Shown piece by piece: positions 1 through 6,382 of a stretch of DNA of 13,895 nucleotides; position 1 is the first letter of the stretch, and every line of letters begins with the position of its first letter. A program made the position numbers and the translations under genes. Source of the stretch: an archaeon (GTDB lineage: Archaea > Asgardarchaeota > Hermodarchaeia > Hermodarchaeales > Hermodarchaeaceae); the NCBI GenBank assembly GCA_016550415.1, contig JABXGU010000831.1:1-13895 (forward strand), read 5' to 3'. A model generated the notes under the pieces. It saw nothing but the letters and a program-made list of their open reading frames with translations. It had not been told where the DNA came from and searched no databases.

Positions 1-166
1 CTTCCAGTGTCATAGTCAAAAATCCAGCTTCGGGTTTGCCCATCGCATGAGCTGTAAAGACACGTAACATATCATCTTCGGAAACATCAAGATTGTTAGG
101 AAATCTACCTACAATGCGTAGACCGATTTTATCGTCCCAGCGAGCTACACTAAGTCCACGTGGCAT
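1..166 (-). CDS. N-terminal part of a GTPase-partner protein (truncated by window edge)
   Basis: Only the first 55 codons are visible; the gene runs off the left edge. The ATG at 166 opens a protein beginning MPRGLSVARWDDK. Its first 41 residues align without gaps to the N-terminus of the TFB-like protein encoded by 2257-1241: Pro2, Gly4, Leu5, Trp10, Asp11, Lys13, Gly15, Leu16, Pro23, Leu26, Phe37 and Ala41 are shared. The module is therefore duplicated in this window. Hydrophobic segments around a WDxKxGL core suggest a small alpha/beta fold, perhaps longin- or roadblock-like, but that is inference. It lies 185 bases downstream of the GTPase gene ending at 352, on the same strand, mirroring the other GTPase/partner pair. 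Whether it also carries a C-terminal cyclin domain cannot be seen. Function unknown. Confidence 0.75.
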   Translation of the reverse strand, partial: MPRGLSVARWDDKIGLRIVGRFPNNLDVSEDDMLRVFTAHAMGKPEAGFLTMTLE

Positions 167-248
167 AATTACGACCCATCCTTTCAGCGTTTATTTTTGC
201 TCTTTTGCACAACCCTCTAAGTCGAATAGATTCCATTAATCAAAACCT

Positions 249-256
249 CTATTTAA
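249..256 (-). promoter_or_regulatory. Possible TATA box for the partner gene starting at 166
   Basis: On the minus strand this reads TTAAATAG followed by AGG, closely resembling the element upstream of the histone gene (TTTAAATAGAGG). It would place transcription start near 226 and leave a leader of about 60 bases, rather long for an archaeon. The remaining 167-351 region is AT-rich with nothing else recognised. Confidence 0.3.
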
Positions 257-351
257 CTGTCTCTCAACTAGAGCTTACAAATTCATGCGACTGGTTTATT
301 CTCAACACATTGAACTGGTAGATGATTGGCTATTAAATTCTGAGGGAATAA

Positions 352-1221
352 CTATTCTGAAGTAGCTTCAGCTACTGCACCCAAGAGAATATTGTATAGT
401 GACTCTCGATAGCGAGGATCTATAGCAACTAGCCCGTAGGTTCGAATACCGAGAATCCTCTGAACAAGCTTGGGTGTAAGAGCATTTGGTAGGTCTTGCT
501 TATTCGCAATAGCCCATACTATGGCGGAGGGAGATTCTTTTCGCACAATTTCTAGGATGTCCCTTGTTTCAAGGATGTTCTTCAAAGTTGAATCTGTTAC
601 CAACAGAACAGCATCAGCATTTCGAAGATAATAGCGCCAAAGAGAACGGAATTTGTCTTGCCCAGCAAAGTCCCAGATGATTAGCTCGTAGGGACCGAAG
701 CGGACACCTTTCAGCTTTTCAATATCTACGGCGACGGTTGGAAGATAGACACCTGGAATACTTGTTGATGTTAGGAGTTTTACCATTGTGGACTTGCCAA
801 CACCACCTTGCCCAAGAAGACAGATTTTGAGCATTGCCACGACAATATTATCTAGGACACCACCAAAGCCTTCAAAGGATTTCGAACCGGGCTGGGGATT
901 AGAAATATATCCGTCAATTTCGTGACCGAATTTCTCTATAAGCATTTTCTGTGCTTTATCAAGCCGCTCTCGAATTGGATGATCTTCATCACCAGCGTCA
1001 GCACAGAATACGAGGAGAAGATGAGTCCCAATACTTGCATAGAGGAACTTCATGCCGCGGACATGAATGGGGAGGTCAACCTGAAGACCAATTTCCTTTT
1101 GCAGTTGCTTATATGTGGCTAGAAATTCTTGGATTAGTTCTTGGGTAATTTCAACGGACCAATATTGACGATGAAAGGCGCGACGTCCATCTTGGGTGAT
1201 TATCAATATGTTATGAATCAT
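352..1221 (-). CDS. Longin-like domain fused to Arf-family GTPase (paralogue B)
   Basis: A 289-residue protein of two parts. Residues 1-105 look like a longin/small-adaptin fold: start MIHNILIITQDG, then YW at 20-21, a helix, strands around GMKFLYASIG (56-65) and LLLVFCAD (68-75), and a long helix ending EKFG. Residues 130-289 form a small GTPase: P-loop GQGGVGKS 137-144, switch I Thr162, DFAGQ 184-188, and NKQD 240-243. The stretch after DFAGQ (FRSLWRYYLRNADAVLLVTD) and ANKQDLPNAL are strongly Arf/Sar/SRbeta-like. There is no N-terminal myristoylation glycine and no C-terminal cysteine, so membrane contact, if any, would come through the longin part or a partner. The ATG at 1221 is 19 bases after the stop of the TFB-like gene, so the two are probably co-transcribed. 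Its paralogue is encoded at 3251-2361. Expected role: a nucleotide-dependent switch near membranes (inferred). Confidence 0.85.
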   Translation of the reverse strand: MIHNILIITQDGRRAFHRQYWSVEITQELIQEFLATYKQLQKEIGLQVDLPIHVRGMKFLYASIGTHLLLVFCADAGDEDHPIRERLDKAQKMLIEKFGHEIDGYISNPQPGSKSFEGFGGVLDNIVVAMLKICLLGQGGVGKSTMVKLLTSTSIPGVYLPTVAVDIEKLKGVRFGPYELIIWDFAGQDKFRSLWRYYLRNADAVLLVTDSTLKNILETRDILEIVRKESPSAIVWAIANKQDLPNALTPKLVQRILGIRTYGLVAIDPRYRESLYNILLGAVAEATSE

Positions 1222-1240
1222 TTTGCTTGAAACCGCCCCA

Positions 1241-2257
1241 TTATTCTGCTTTTGATATTGCGCGTTTTATTTGTCTACTTCCTTTTCTTCTTCGTGGTTG
1301 CACATTTCGGTTTTTCTCTTCAGCGAGAAGGTCAATCAACTCGCTGTAATTACGACGAAGAGATGTTCGTGAACAACCTACAAGTTCGATTATATCGTTT
1401 TCGGGTACATCATCTCCCATTTGTTTGGCACACAGATATGCTATAGACGCAGCTACTATGGGACGAGGGTGACCTTGAACTAATCTCTTTTGCCCAACTT
1501 CGTCAATAATCTGATGGGCAAATTCAATGGTTGTGTCTTTTACTTGAAAAACGGAAAAGAGATGTTCAATGATTTCGTGTATTGGTTCTGTCCACGAACT
1601 TGCATCTTGATCCTTTTCCATTTGCCTTTTTGAATCAGCTTTTTCTAGTATTCGTTGGATTCCTGCGTGTACAATACGACGAGCATTGGCAAGTTGGATT
1701 TTTCGTTGGCGTCTGAGATAACGTGGGCATCGTGTAAAGCTTTGCATTTCATAGATGGACAAATAACATGGTTTCTTTACAACACGACAAAATGAAGCAA
1801 GCTTGTCATTATCCAAAGGTCGCTCATACATATAAGGGCATAAGGATTTGTCTCGATAGCCGCCCCGACGCTTAATCTGCTTATAAGCATTTGAGAGAAT
1901 TTTGCGATATGCTTGACGACGATTTGCGGAGTCACCCCTAACCTCAATCATTTCTTGCAAAGTAGACATTAGCACTTCTTGATATGCTGTTCCTTCCTCT
2001 TCGACCAACAAAAAAGCTACTACACAAAAATCGTCTTTTTTACCGCCCCTCTGAATCCGCTGATAAGCAGCAGCAGCTCTCAAATCAACATCGGAGGAGG
2101 GAAAAATCTGGAATACCTCATCTGTTTCTTCTTTAGCACAACTGTAAAACATCATGGCAAGTTGTTTAGAATCTAATTCTAATTTGGTGGGGTGCTTGGC
2201 CAACACCGTTAAACCAGTTTTTTCATCCCATCCACAACACGCTAAACCATGGGGGAT
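1241..2257 (-). CDS. TFB-like cyclin-domain protein with a GTPase-partner N-terminal module; probable ATC start
   Basis: About 338 residues if translation begins at the ATC at 2257; a standard start would be the GTG at 2206, which cuts off 17 residues. The ATC is favoured because the reading frame upstream of 2206 aligns with the ATG-started partner at 166 exactly from this codon. An in-frame TGA lies three codons earlier, and GGTGA sits six bases upstream. Residues 2-130 are the shared module (GL at 4-5, WDEKTGL 10-16, FCVVAFLLVEEE around 77-88). Residues 138-180 hold four cysteines (140, 157, 164, 177), the last in a CPRYLRRQRK segment. Residues about 225-310 match the second TFIIB/TFB cyclin repeat (GHPRPIVAASIAYLC 262-276, then a SRTSLRRNYSEL helix). 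The tail is very basic. There is no N-terminal zinc ribbon or B-reader, and only one cyclin repeat, so this is not a normal TFB. It may be a DNA- or RNA polymerase-associated regulator tied to the adjacent GTPases (inferred). Confidence 0.75.
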   Translation of the reverse strand: MPHGLACCGWDEKTGLTVLAKHPTKLELDSKQLAMMFYSCAKEETDEVFQIFPSSDVDLRAAAAYQRIQRGGKKDDFCVVAFLLVEEEGTAYQEVLMSTLQEMIEVRGDSANRRQAYRKILSNAYKQIKRRGGYRDKSLCPYMYERPLDNDKLASFCRVVKKPCYLSIYEMQSFTRCPRYLRRQRKIQLANARRIVHAGIQRILEKADSKRQMEKDQDASSWTEPIHEIIEHLFSVFQVKDTTIEFAHQIIDEVGQKRLVQGHPRPIVAASIAYLCAKQMGDDVPENDIIELVGCSRTSLRRNYSELIDLLAEEKNRNVQPRRRKGSRQIKRAISKAE

Positions 2258-2268
2258 TTCAGTTCACC
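2255..2268 (-). promoter_or_regulatory. Shine-Dalgarno GGTGA with ATC start codon
   Basis: On the minus strand GGTGA (2268-2264) is followed by six bases and then ATC (2257-2255). The same GGTGA-N6-ATY layout occurs at 3262-3249 before the upstream GTPase gene. This site fixes the likely start of the TFB-like gene. No in-frame ATG or GTG lies between it and 2206, although the TTA and ATC codons offer no standard alternative. Confidence 0.6.
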
Positions 2269-2340
2269 TTCCAGTGAAGAGGAAAAGTGCTAAATGCACC
2301 TAACATTCTCACTTGTCCAATTCAAACATGAGGAATGGCG

Positions 2341-2355
2341 CAAAAAAGGTTTTTG
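2341..2355 (-). terminator. T-run terminator after the upstream longin-Arf gene
   Basis: Just downstream of the stop at 2361 the minus strand reads AAAAACCTTTTTTG, with six T residues at 2347-2342. Oligo-T is the usual archaeal termination signal. It suggests that the GTPase at 3251-2361 can be transcribed separately from the TFB-like gene. Confidence 0.35.
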
Positions 2356-2360
2356 CACAC

Positions 2361-3251
2361 CTATGTAGTGCCAATATATTTGTCTACTGCATCTAGTAGA
2401 ATCCTCATCATCTCTTCTCTTCGTTGAGGATTCACTGCAACCATACCGAAGGCCCTTACACCAAGAATACGTTCGACCAATTCCGGAGTCAATGCGCCTT
2501 CTAGATCTTGTTTATTCGCAATCGCCCACACAGGGACCCCTGATGCGTCCTTGCGAATAATATCCAATATTTCCTTTGTGGCAATCACATTATTCAGTGT
2601 AGAGTCAGTAATGAGGAAGACGATGTCGCTACCTCGGAAGTAAATCGTCCACAATCTACGGAAACGTTCCTGTCCTGCAAAGTCCCATAGGATAACTTGG
2701 TAGGTCCCGTATTGTGTGGCTTCGATTTGTTCAATTGATAGTGCAATGGTTGGCACATACTCTTTGGGTGGTTCAGCGCCTTTGAGGAGTTTTAGAAGAG
2801 TGGTTTTTCCTACACCACCTTCACCTACAAGGCTTACTTTTAACTTGCTCATTATGTATTTGTCGATGAGTTCTTCTATTTGCCCAGTATCTTTGGTGTC
2901 TCCAAATTCAAGGATTTTATCAGTTCCGAATTTTCCTACAAGCATTTTAAGGCAGGTTTTGACCTTCTCTGCAACACGACTGTCTTCGTCTTGCATGTGG
3001 GAGATGAAAACGAGGAGAATATTGCCAGCACTTGTAAAGATGAATTTGGTGCCTCGAATGTGAATAGGAAGGGTGGGGATGTCACTGGACTGTACGTGAC
3101 TCATAAATTCCTTATATGCTCTTAGGAATTCACGAATCATTTCATCGGTGAGAGCAACACGCCAATATTGTTTCCTAAATAAAACATCAGCTTTCAGACC
3201 AACCTCATCAGTTCGAGGGCTGATACTAATAAGGAGAGCGTTATGGATAAT
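2361..3251 (-). CDS. Longin-like domain fused to Arf-family GTPase (paralogue A); probable ATT start
   Basis: About 296 residues when read from the ATT at 3251. The first ATG (3140) would give 259 residues and remove the first strand of the N-terminal domain. The region upstream of 3140 is open back to a TGA at 3260 and aligns with paralogue B: IIHNALLISI against MIHNILIITQ, and LFRKQYW against AFHRQYW, with ATT opposite ATG. GGTGA lies six bases before the ATT. Residues 1-110 are longin-like (TKFIFTSAGNILLVFIS, then a long helix). The GTPase has the P-loop GEGGVGKT 143-150, switch I Thr168, DFAGQ 190-194 and NKQD 246-249. LWTIYFRGSDIVFLITDST is Arf-like. Compared with paralogue B it has a few extra residues in the first hairpin (SPRTDEVGLKAD). 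No lipidation motif is visible. It is the first gene of the minus-strand array and faces a divergent coiled-coil gene. Membrane-associated switch function is inferred. Confidence 0.83.
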   Translation of the reverse strand: MIHNALLISISPRTDEVGLKADVLFRKQYWRVALTDEMIREFLRAYKEFMSHVQSSDIPTLPIHIRGTKFIFTSAGNILLVFISHMQDEDSRVAEKVKTCLKMLVGKFGTDKILEFGDTKDTGQIEELIDKYIMSKLKVSLVGEGGVGKTTLLKLLKGAEPPKEYVPTIALSIEQIEATQYGTYQVILWDFAGQERFRRLWTIYFRGSDIVFLITDSTLNNVIATKEILDIIRKDASGVPVWAIANKQDLEGALTPELVERILGVRAFGMVAVNPQRREEMMRILLDAVDKYIGTT

Positions 3252-3262
3252 TGCGCCTCACC
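3249..3262 (-). promoter_or_regulatory. Shine-Dalgarno GGTGA with ATT start codon
   Basis: On the minus strand GGTGA (3262-3258) is followed by GGCGCA and then ATT (3251-3249). The TGA inside GGTGA is in frame and closes the reading frame just upstream, so the start must lie within the next few codons (GGC, GCA, ATT, ATC). Homology to the paralogue picks ATT. Confidence 0.6.
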
Positions 3263-3288
3263 ACCCAGAAACAATATTCTAGTGTTTA

Positions 3289-3323
3289 AAAAAGCTTAAT
3301 TTTAGCACGCTGATAAGCTTTTT
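3289..3323. repeat. Perfect 10-bp inverted repeat between divergent genes
   Basis: AAAAAGCTTA (3289-3298) and TAAGCTTTTT (3314-3323) are exact reverse complements separated by 15 bases. Each arm contains the palindrome AAGCTT, and arm centres are 25 bp apart. The repeat sits between the start of the longin-Arf gene (3251) and the coiled-coil gene (3413), and next to the TATA-like element at 3331. It could be an operator for a dimeric regulator acting on both promoters, or an RNA hairpin in a minus-strand leader. Confidence 0.55.
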
Positions 3324-3330
3324 GGCAACA

Positions 3331-3338
3331 TATAAAAT
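3331..3338 (+). promoter_or_regulatory. TATA box for the coiled-coil gene
   Basis: TATAAAAT preceded by ACA, a good archaeal TATA element. It predicts transcription start near 3360 and a leader of about 50 bases before the TTG at 3413. Confidence 0.5.
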
Positions 3339-3412
3339 TACTACATGGCATTAAATTTTGCAGAGTTAGCTTTTTTAGTAGAGATTTATGAGATGATTTA
3401 CGGGGCAGCACT

Positions 3413-4651
3413 TTGAAAACAGTTTCGTCTTCAGATTTACATGGTTGGCTACAGGAACGAATAGATGATTTACTCCAAGATTATAGATTGGACCTTTCTA
3501 GGCACATTGATCGAATCATAGAAGCCACGAATGGAATATCTGAATCATCAGATTTATTGTTGCAGGAAGTTGTGGTTGACGGAGAGTTGACTATACCCGG
3601 AGCAGCCTCCAAACTATCGAGCCAGCTAAAGACTATAGTGGCTGAGCTCAAATTCCCTGAAAAACTCACACACGCTTCTGTGCAAAATTTGCTAGAATCG
3701 TTGGAAGAATTATTGAAGAAAAGTACTACAGCAGGAAGACGCTATATTCCTCGGTTGCCAAAAATACACAAGAAAGTAATCAAAGAACTGGATTTTCATA
3801 TACGAGTAGTCAGTCAGGAATATCAGAAAATCAAGAAAATCTTTGACAAGAACAAGCTGCCTCAACAATTAGATACACTTACAGAATCAGTAATAGATTT
3901 GGGGCAGAAGACTGAGCAGCTAGCAATTATTCTTGATAAGCTAGCTGAATTACAGAATCAGCAAAGCGCTACCGTGGAAAAAATTGAGGAACAGGAGGAG
4001 GGCATTGAGCAGTTCCGTGTAGAATCAGGCTTAGCAGAGATTGAAGCGATAAGACGCGAGATTGATGCCATTCGTATGCTTGTAACAAACCAGTTGAACT
4101 TCTTGAAAAAACCCTTGAGAAAGCTAAGTCAGTCTGCAGGAGGCACACTGATGATTTCTTCAACAGCAATTGAAGGTGCTAATGCTTATTCTGCCGATTC
4201 ATGGAGGGCATTTCAGGAAGATGCAGAAAATTTGGAGAAACTTAAAGCATCGTTGAGTGCCCTATCAAACGCTGTGCAAGCGGGCAAGATCAAGTTCAAA
4301 CAGAGCATTGATCGTAAAATACTAGAACGCAAGGCAGAGATTTGTGATAAAGCTGCAATAGATGAATTGCGCGCACGTTTTTCCATTTTGAATGCTCGTC
4401 GTGAGGAGTTGGTATCAGGGGTTTCCACTGATGAACGACGAGAATTGGAGAAGACTTTGGAAAGAGCTCAATGGGAACACAGAGACATTAAAGCCGAAAT
4501 CACACACTCTGAAGAGAAGATGAAACGAGCAACGGAATCAATCAAATCACTGAAAAAGAAAATCGAACAATCATTAAAGCATCATCTAAATGATGAGGTT
4601 CAAATTGAACTTCCTGAAAAGATTCAAGTCCACCTTGATAAAACAGGATGA
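3413..4651 (+). CDS. Long coiled-coil protein, function unknown
   Basis: A 412-residue protein with no domain I recognise. Translation should begin at the TTG at 3413: an in-frame TGA lies at 3389-3391 with no ATG or GTG between, and a GGGG stretch is about eight bases upstream. The N-terminal 80 residues are mixed (HGWLQERIDDLLQDYRLDLS then an acidic segment). From about residue 85 it is almost entirely helical with heptad-like repeats, notably 125-235, 265-320 and 335-395, rich in Glu, Lys, Gln and Leu. There is a short hinge with small residues near 240-260 (SAGGTLMISSTAIEGANAYS). There is no signal peptide, membrane span or nucleotide-binding motif, so it is not an SMC/Rad50 ATPase. A scaffold, tether or filament-forming role would fit but is guesswork. 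The next gene follows 78 bases downstream on the same strand. Confidence 0.75.
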   Translation: MKTVSSSDLHGWLQERIDDLLQDYRLDLSRHIDRIIEATNGISESSDLLLQEVVVDGELTIPGAASKLSSQLKTIVAELKFPEKLTHASVQNLLESLEELLKKSTTAGRRYIPRLPKIHKKVIKELDFHIRVVSQEYQKIKKIFDKNKLPQQLDTLTESVIDLGQKTEQLAIILDKLAELQNQQSATVEKIEEQEEGIEQFRVESGLAEIEAIRREIDAIRMLVTNQLNFLKKPLRKLSQSAGGTLMISSTAIEGANAYSADSWRAFQEDAENLEKLKASLSALSNAVQAGKIKFKQSIDRKILERKAEICDKAAIDELRARFSILNARREELVSGVSTDERRELEKTLERAQWEHRDIKAEITHSEEKMKRATESIKSLKKKIEQSLKHHLNDEVQIELPEKIQVHLDKTG

Positions 4652-4683
4652 GCTGGAACAAATCATAAAAGTGAACGCAAGCC

Positions 4684-4689
4684 TTTTTT
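4684..4689 (+). promoter_or_regulatory. T-run, either terminator or TATA element before the 98-residue gene
   Basis: TTTTTTAACTGG follows the coiled-coil stop by about 30 bases. It could end that transcript, or act as a TATA box with a start near 4713, just ahead of the GGAGATG ribosome-binding site at 4714-4720. The sequence alone does not decide. Confidence 0.3.
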
Positions 4690-4729
4690 AACTGGTTGTG
4701 AGGAATTTTGTAAGGAGATGTGGTAATCT

Positions 4730-5026
4730 GTGTCGGAGGAATATCAACCAATTACCCAAAAATACATCTTACCCCTAACTTCATACTTGATTGAGCTAGG
4801 CAGAATTGGAAATCAATGGGCGGTTCGCGTTTTCCGTGGAAAAACAGAGATAGGCACAACAATACTCACAACCGATTTGAACCATAACGAAATCTTCAAT
4901 GCAGTTTCAAATAGCGTCAGTATGCCCATGTTCTCACCGGAACGGATGTTTGGAACAATTGGACGAATTGTCCAAGAGGCACGTATCAAGACAATGAGTG
5001 CTTCGAAGGGCCAGTCTGAGTCTTAG
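4730..5026 (+). CDS. Small 98-residue protein, function unknown
   Basis: Starts with GTG at 4730, nine bases after GGAGATG; the nearby ATG at 4718 hits a stop after two codons. The protein has a compact core: a hydrophobic strand (ILPLTSYLIELG), WAVRVFRGKTEIGTTI (residues 29-44), then an amphipathic helix and a MFSPERMFGTIGRIVQEARI helix near the C-terminus. It resembles a small alpha/beta domain with no cysteines, signal peptide or membrane span. I do not recognise the family. It follows the coiled-coil gene by 78 bases on the same strand, so the two may be expressed together. Its stop codon overlaps that of the convergent aminotransferase gene. Confidence 0.7.
   Translation: MSEEYQPITQKYILPLTSYLIELGRIGNQWAVRVFRGKTEIGTTILTTDLNHNEIFNAVSNSVSMPMFSPERMFGTIGRIVQEARIKTMSASKGQSES
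5023..5026. other. Tail-to-tail stop-codon overlap (TTAG)
   Basis: The plus-strand TAG (5024-5026) and the minus-strand TAA (5025-5023) share bases, so the small protein and the aminotransferase genes converge with a four-base overlap. The identical TTAG arrangement recurs at 13363-13366. Confidence 0.9.
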
Positions 5027-6243
5027 TCTTTCTTCTTTTCCACGAAATGCTGGATTGCATCTAGCGCGCCTTCCAATGTAAGAGGTGGTGCTAGAAAGAC
5101 GATGCGAAAATGTCCAGCACCATATTTTGGATCAAAACCTGAACCATGGACAACAAGAACGCCAGTCTGATGTAGAAGATCCATAACAAATTCTTCATCG
5201 CTTTTCCAGCGGTTATTTAAATTAATTTTTGGAAAAATATAGAAAGCACCTTCGGGTTTTGCAGTGGAGATGCCTTCTATTTCGTTTAGCCGCTTCCAAA
5301 CGAGATCTCTTCGTTTTCGGAGGCGCGAAATTACATCTTTAAGATAATTATCTGGTCCACTCAGAGCAACTGCAGCTGCATATTGGGCAGGTGCATTACA
5401 GCAAATACGGATTCGAGCCTGACGAAGAATATTTTCACGGATTTCGTTTAGTTCACCATTTTTATGGTGAAAATACATGTAACCAACTCGCCAACCCGGA
5501 ACAAGGTAAACCTTGGATAGCCCGTTAAAACCAATGACCGGCACATCCTTTGCAATTGAAGCAGTGCTAATGTGTTGCTGATTAAAAACTAGTCTATCAT
5601 ACACTTCATCGGATATGAGAGGGATACCATATTCGCCAGCTAAATCAATGAAAGCCTGAACCGTCTTGGAATCATATAGGGCGCCAGTTGGATTATTGGG
5701 ATTAATGAGGACTAATGCTGCAGTCTTATCAGTTATTTTTGACCGAAGATCATCAATGTCTGGCCGCCAGCCTTCCTCTTCGATGCACCGGTATGTCTTT
5801 GCAGCTCCATCAAAGAATTTGACAAAAGCAAGATAGGGTGGATACGTGGGCCCTGGAACCAGAACCTCAGAACCGGGATGGACGAGTGTCGCCATCAACA
5901 TCTGGATGCCTTCAGAAATACCAGCGGTGGCAATTACATTTTCTGCAGTGACATAAACCTGATTGTATTTCCGTTCCTTTTCCACAACTGCTTCCCTGAA
6001 TTCATTTACACCTGTTGAAGCAGAGTAGCCATTAAATCCCTCTCTAGCCGCTTTGCAGAAAGCGTCAACAAATAAAGAAGGGGTCTTAAAATCATACACA
6101 ATGGGGTCGCCAATATTCAGATAGGTTATTTGGCGCCCTTCAGCTTCCAACTTTTTTGCAGCAACTACCACATCTCGAATTGCATACTGTATTGTTTGTG
6201 TTCGATTAGTAATGACATGTTCACCAAATTTGCGTCTCACCAT
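5023..6243 (-). CDS. alaT: Alanine aminotransferase (class I/II, AlaT type)
   Basis: A PLP-dependent fold-type I aminotransferase, expected to transfer the amino group between alanine/pyruvate and glutamate/2-oxoglutarate in the cytoplasm. Numbering from the ATG at 6243 (406 residues): YLNIGDP near 41-47, PTYPPY 132-137, NPNNPTG 181-187, SDEVYD 211-216, Schiff-base Lys244 in NGLSKVYLVPGWRVGY, and GAGHFRIVFL near the C-terminus with the carboxylate-binding arginine. From memory, sequence and length are close to the Pyrococcus alanine aminotransferase, including the IEEE.W.PDIDD stretch. The frame opens three codons earlier at a GTG (6252), but the ATG is preferred because GGGTGG lies five bases before it. 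It converges with the small gene ending at 5026, and the upstream region holds a palindromic TATA element. Exact substrate preference cannot be read from sequence. Confidence 0.9.
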   Translation of the reverse strand: MVRRKFGEHVITNRTQTIQYAIRDVVVAAKKLEAEGRQITYLNIGDPIVYDFKTPSLFVDAFCKAAREGFNGYSASTGVNEFREAVVEKERKYNQVYVTAENVIATAGISEGIQMLMATLVHPGSEVLVPGPTYPPYLAFVKFFDGAAKTYRCIEEEGWRPDIDDLRSKITDKTAALVLINPNNPTGALYDSKTVQAFIDLAGEYGIPLISDEVYDRLVFNQQHISTASIAKDVPVIGFNGLSKVYLVPGWRVGYMYFHHKNGELNEIRENILRQARIRICCNAPAQYAAAVALSGPDNYLKDVISRLRKRRDLVWKRLNEIEGISTAKPEGAFYIFPKINLNNRWKSDEEFVMDLLHQTGVLVVHGSGFDPKYGAGHFRIVFLAPPLTLEGALDAIQHFVEKKKD

Positions 6244-6296
6244 AATGTCCACCCATACTGCAATTTGATCTTATGAAATGGCATTTACATTGAATC

Positions 6297-6308
6297 AGCT
6301 ATATAGCT
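6297..6308 (-). promoter_or_regulatory. Palindromic TATA element upstream of the aminotransferase gene
   Basis: AGCTATATAGCT is a perfect 12-bp palindrome whose centre is about 60 bases before the ATG at 6243, giving a leader of about 33 bases. A second inverted pair, CGAATA (6329-6334) and TATTCG (6346-6351), lies just upstream and could bind a regulator. Confidence 0.45.
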
Positions 6309-6382
6309 TAAGATTGTTCGTTGTAATACGAATATGCCGAATAGTTATTCGATTTGATTAGAGAAAAAAGTGATTTCAAAAT

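Noticed and set aside
2204..2206. GTG at 2206 as the start of the TFB-like gene
   Set aside because: It would cut inside the module shared with the gene at 166; conserved residues continue upstream to the ATC at 2257.
3138..3140. ATG at 3140 as the start of the upstream longin-Arf gene
   Set aside because: Homology to the paralogue continues for 37 codons further upstream, and no ribosome-binding site lies before this ATG.
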